Below are positions 21,408-22,419 of a DNA stretch of 22,419 bases, one piece after another. Position 1 is the first letter of the stretch, and every line of letters starts with the position of its first letter. Position numbers and translations under genes: made by a program. A model generated the notes under the pieces. That model did not search any database and was not told the DNA's origin. It saw only the letters and a list, made by a program, of their open reading frames with translations. Source of the stretch: JAHJCL01 sp043818355 (GTDB lineage Bacteria; Patescibacteriota; Minisyncoccia; Minisyncoccales; DG-74-3); assembly GCA_043818355.1 (NCBI GenBank), contig JBDRFX010000035.1:1-22419 (forward strand). Direction: 5' to 3'.

Positions 21408-21470
21408 AAATTCTTCAAACTAACAATCTAATTATTAGCTTGAAAAAAAATGGGGGTTTTGGTTTGGCTC

Positions 21471-22391
21471 TTAAATAAGTTCGCAAATTGCATTGGCCAA
21501 AAGTTCGTCTACAGCAACAACTTCTATCGGCAATAATCGCAATGTTTCTTCAGTGATTGGAATCGTATCTGTAACAATAATTTTTTTGAGTATTGATTGT
21601 TTCAAGTTTTCAATAGCATTGCCAACAAAAAGACCGTGAGTGGCTACAATAGTAACGCTTTTAGCTCCTAATCTTGTTAGTTTTTTGATTAAAGTTCCCA
21701 TTGTCGTTCCAGTTGATATCTCGTCATCTATTACAATAATGTGTTTGTCTTTTGGATTACATTTTGTTATTTTTAGCTTAACCTTGTTATCGTTGATTCT
21801 TTTTTTGACAACATTACCAATATCATCAATATTTAACAGTTTGCCAAATCTATTTGCTTTTTCGAGGGCTCCTTCGTCAGCAGGCAACAAAAGAACATTT
21901 TTGACATTTTCATTCTCTAATTGTTTTGCTAGAACTTCTAGGGCAGAAAGGTGTATCAGTTTCATTTTAGTTGGAAAAGTACTTTCAAACTTTTTTGAAT
22001 GTAAGTCTATCCCAATAAAATAATTTGCACCCGCAAAATTTAAGAGTTCCATCAAGAATTTTCCAGTTATTATCATTCCGGGCAGAGAAGGTTTGTCTGA
22101 TCTTGCGTAGGAAAGATACGGCATGACAACAATTATCTTTTGGTAACCTAGTTCTTTGGCAGTTCTTACCATCAAAAGAAGTTCCCAAATGTCATCAGAG
22201 AGATTGAGAGCGTCAGAAGTTTGCACGATAACTATAGAGTTTTTGCGATTTTTTTGTCCATCTAATGCCAATTCAACGCAACCATTTTTGTATGATTTTA
22301 TTGTTAAGGTACTGGCCTTGATTTTGAGTCGTGAGCAGATTCTTTCTGTTAGATCTGGATAAGATCTTCCATAAAAAATTTCTAATACCAA
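21471..22391 (-). CDS. prs: Ribose-phosphate pyrophosphokinase (PRPP synthetase), divergent form
   Basis: 306 residues from a TTG at 22391. It makes PRPP from ribose-5-phosphate and ATP for nucleotide and some amino-acid synthesis. The two phosphoribosyltransferase-like domains are recognisable: MPYLSYARSDK (90-100, ATP/ribose contact), GIDLHS (127-132, with H131), the catalytic-loop KKR at 196-198, and the PRPP-binding loop VIDDEISTGTT (220-230). Several blocks deviate from the usual enzyme: canonical DLHA is DLHS, and the pyrophosphate region reads LPADEGALEKANRF. The start is set by AAGGAG 8 nt upstream; the frame is open further upstream to the window edge, so a longer N-terminus is not excluded. 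The base composition looks somewhat higher in GC than the neighbours. It is transcribed alone and ends at the 21381-21407 terminator. Confidence 0.88.
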   Translation of the reverse strand: MVLEIFYGRSYPDLTERICSRLKIKASTLTIKSYKNGCVELALDGQKNRKNSIVIVQTSDALNLSDDIWELLLMVRTAKELGYQKIIVVMPYLSYARSDKPSLPGMIITGKFLMELLNFAGANYFIGIDLHSKKFESTFPTKMKLIHLSALEVLAKQLENENVKNVLLLPADEGALEKANRFGKLLNIDDIGNVVKKRINDNKVKLKITKCNPKDKHIIVIDDEISTGTTMGTLIKKLTRLGAKSVTIVATHGLFVGNAIENLKQSILKKIIVTDTIPITEETLRLLPIEVVAVDELLANAICELI

Positions 22392-22399
22392 TCTGTCAT

Positions 22400-22418
22400 C
22401 TCCTTGTATTATATTATA
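22400..22418 (-). promoter_or_regulatory. -10 box and Shine-Dalgarno deciding the prs TTG start
   Basis: Two overlapping TATAAT boxes (22418-22413 and 22413-22408) precede AAGGAG (22405-22400), which is spaced 8 nt from the TTG at 22391. An ATG inside this stretch opens only a five-codon out-of-frame ORF, so TTG is the likely start. The -35 lies outside the window. Confidence 0.55.
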
Positions 22419-22419
22419 G

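Noticed and set aside
21640..22023. 127-codon open frame antisense to prs
   Set aside because: It is fully inside prs, with no promoter, Shine-Dalgarno or recognisable domain; the prs motifs explain the region.

Overview
The window looks like chromosomal sequence from an uncultivated, small-genome bacterium of the Candidate Phyla Radiation (Patescibacteria, most likely Parcubacteria). This is an inference. It rests on low GC, dense packing with 1-20 bp gene overlaps, shortened versions of universal genes, a CxxC-x17-CxxC zinc-ribbon protein, MurL-type cell-wall chemistry, and several small proteins that I cannot place in a family. No rRNA, tRNA, CRISPR array, transposon or phage gene is visible.

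Layout. (1) 1-8092, minus strand: a seven-gene run reads UbiA-like prenyltransferase, membrane histidine kinase, single-domain response regulator, aspS, D-Ala-D-Ala carboxypeptidase, mraY, murL. It is followed by a separately promoted, highly structured RNA of about 200 nt and then the first 32 codons of murD. (2) 8102-10289, minus strand: thpR and murC overlap by 4 nt, followed by a small membrane-anchored protein and a strong terminator. (3) 10364-11608, plus strand: a lone HMG-CoA synthase gene with a strong Shine-Dalgarno and a base composition unlike its neighbours. (4) 11616-14037: a small conserved-looking gene; ino1 on the minus strand followed by an in-frame relic of a PadR-type regulator; and, divergently, an intact PadR-like regulator with a 151-residue partner. 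A perfect 20-bp palindrome lies between ino1 and padR. (5) 14106-17882, plus strand: efp followed by a GldA/GldF/GldG-type ABC system. (6) 17907-20000: a small unknown gene (minus) divergent from an ABC exporter (plus). (7) 20042-22418, minus strand: prs, a double zinc-ribbon protein, and engB.

How the genes fit together. MurC, MurD, MurL, MraY and the carboxypeptidase indicate peptidoglycan made by a route in which L-Glu is added and then epimerised (MurL), instead of D-Glu being made by MurI. HMG-CoA synthase, the UbiA prenyltransferase and inositol-1-phosphate synthase hint at mevalonate-derived isoprenoids and inositol-containing lipids or solutes. AspRS, EF-P, EngB and the zinc-ribbon protein serve translation or ribosome assembly.

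The most novel-looking signals are: the structured RNA ahead of murD, whose large hairpin loop is complementary to its own terminator; good -10 elements lying only 6-7 nt before four start codons, which suggests leaderless mRNAs; the PadR relic fused in frame behind the ino1 stop codon; and an aspartyl-tRNA synthetase that has lost its bacterial GAD insertion domain.
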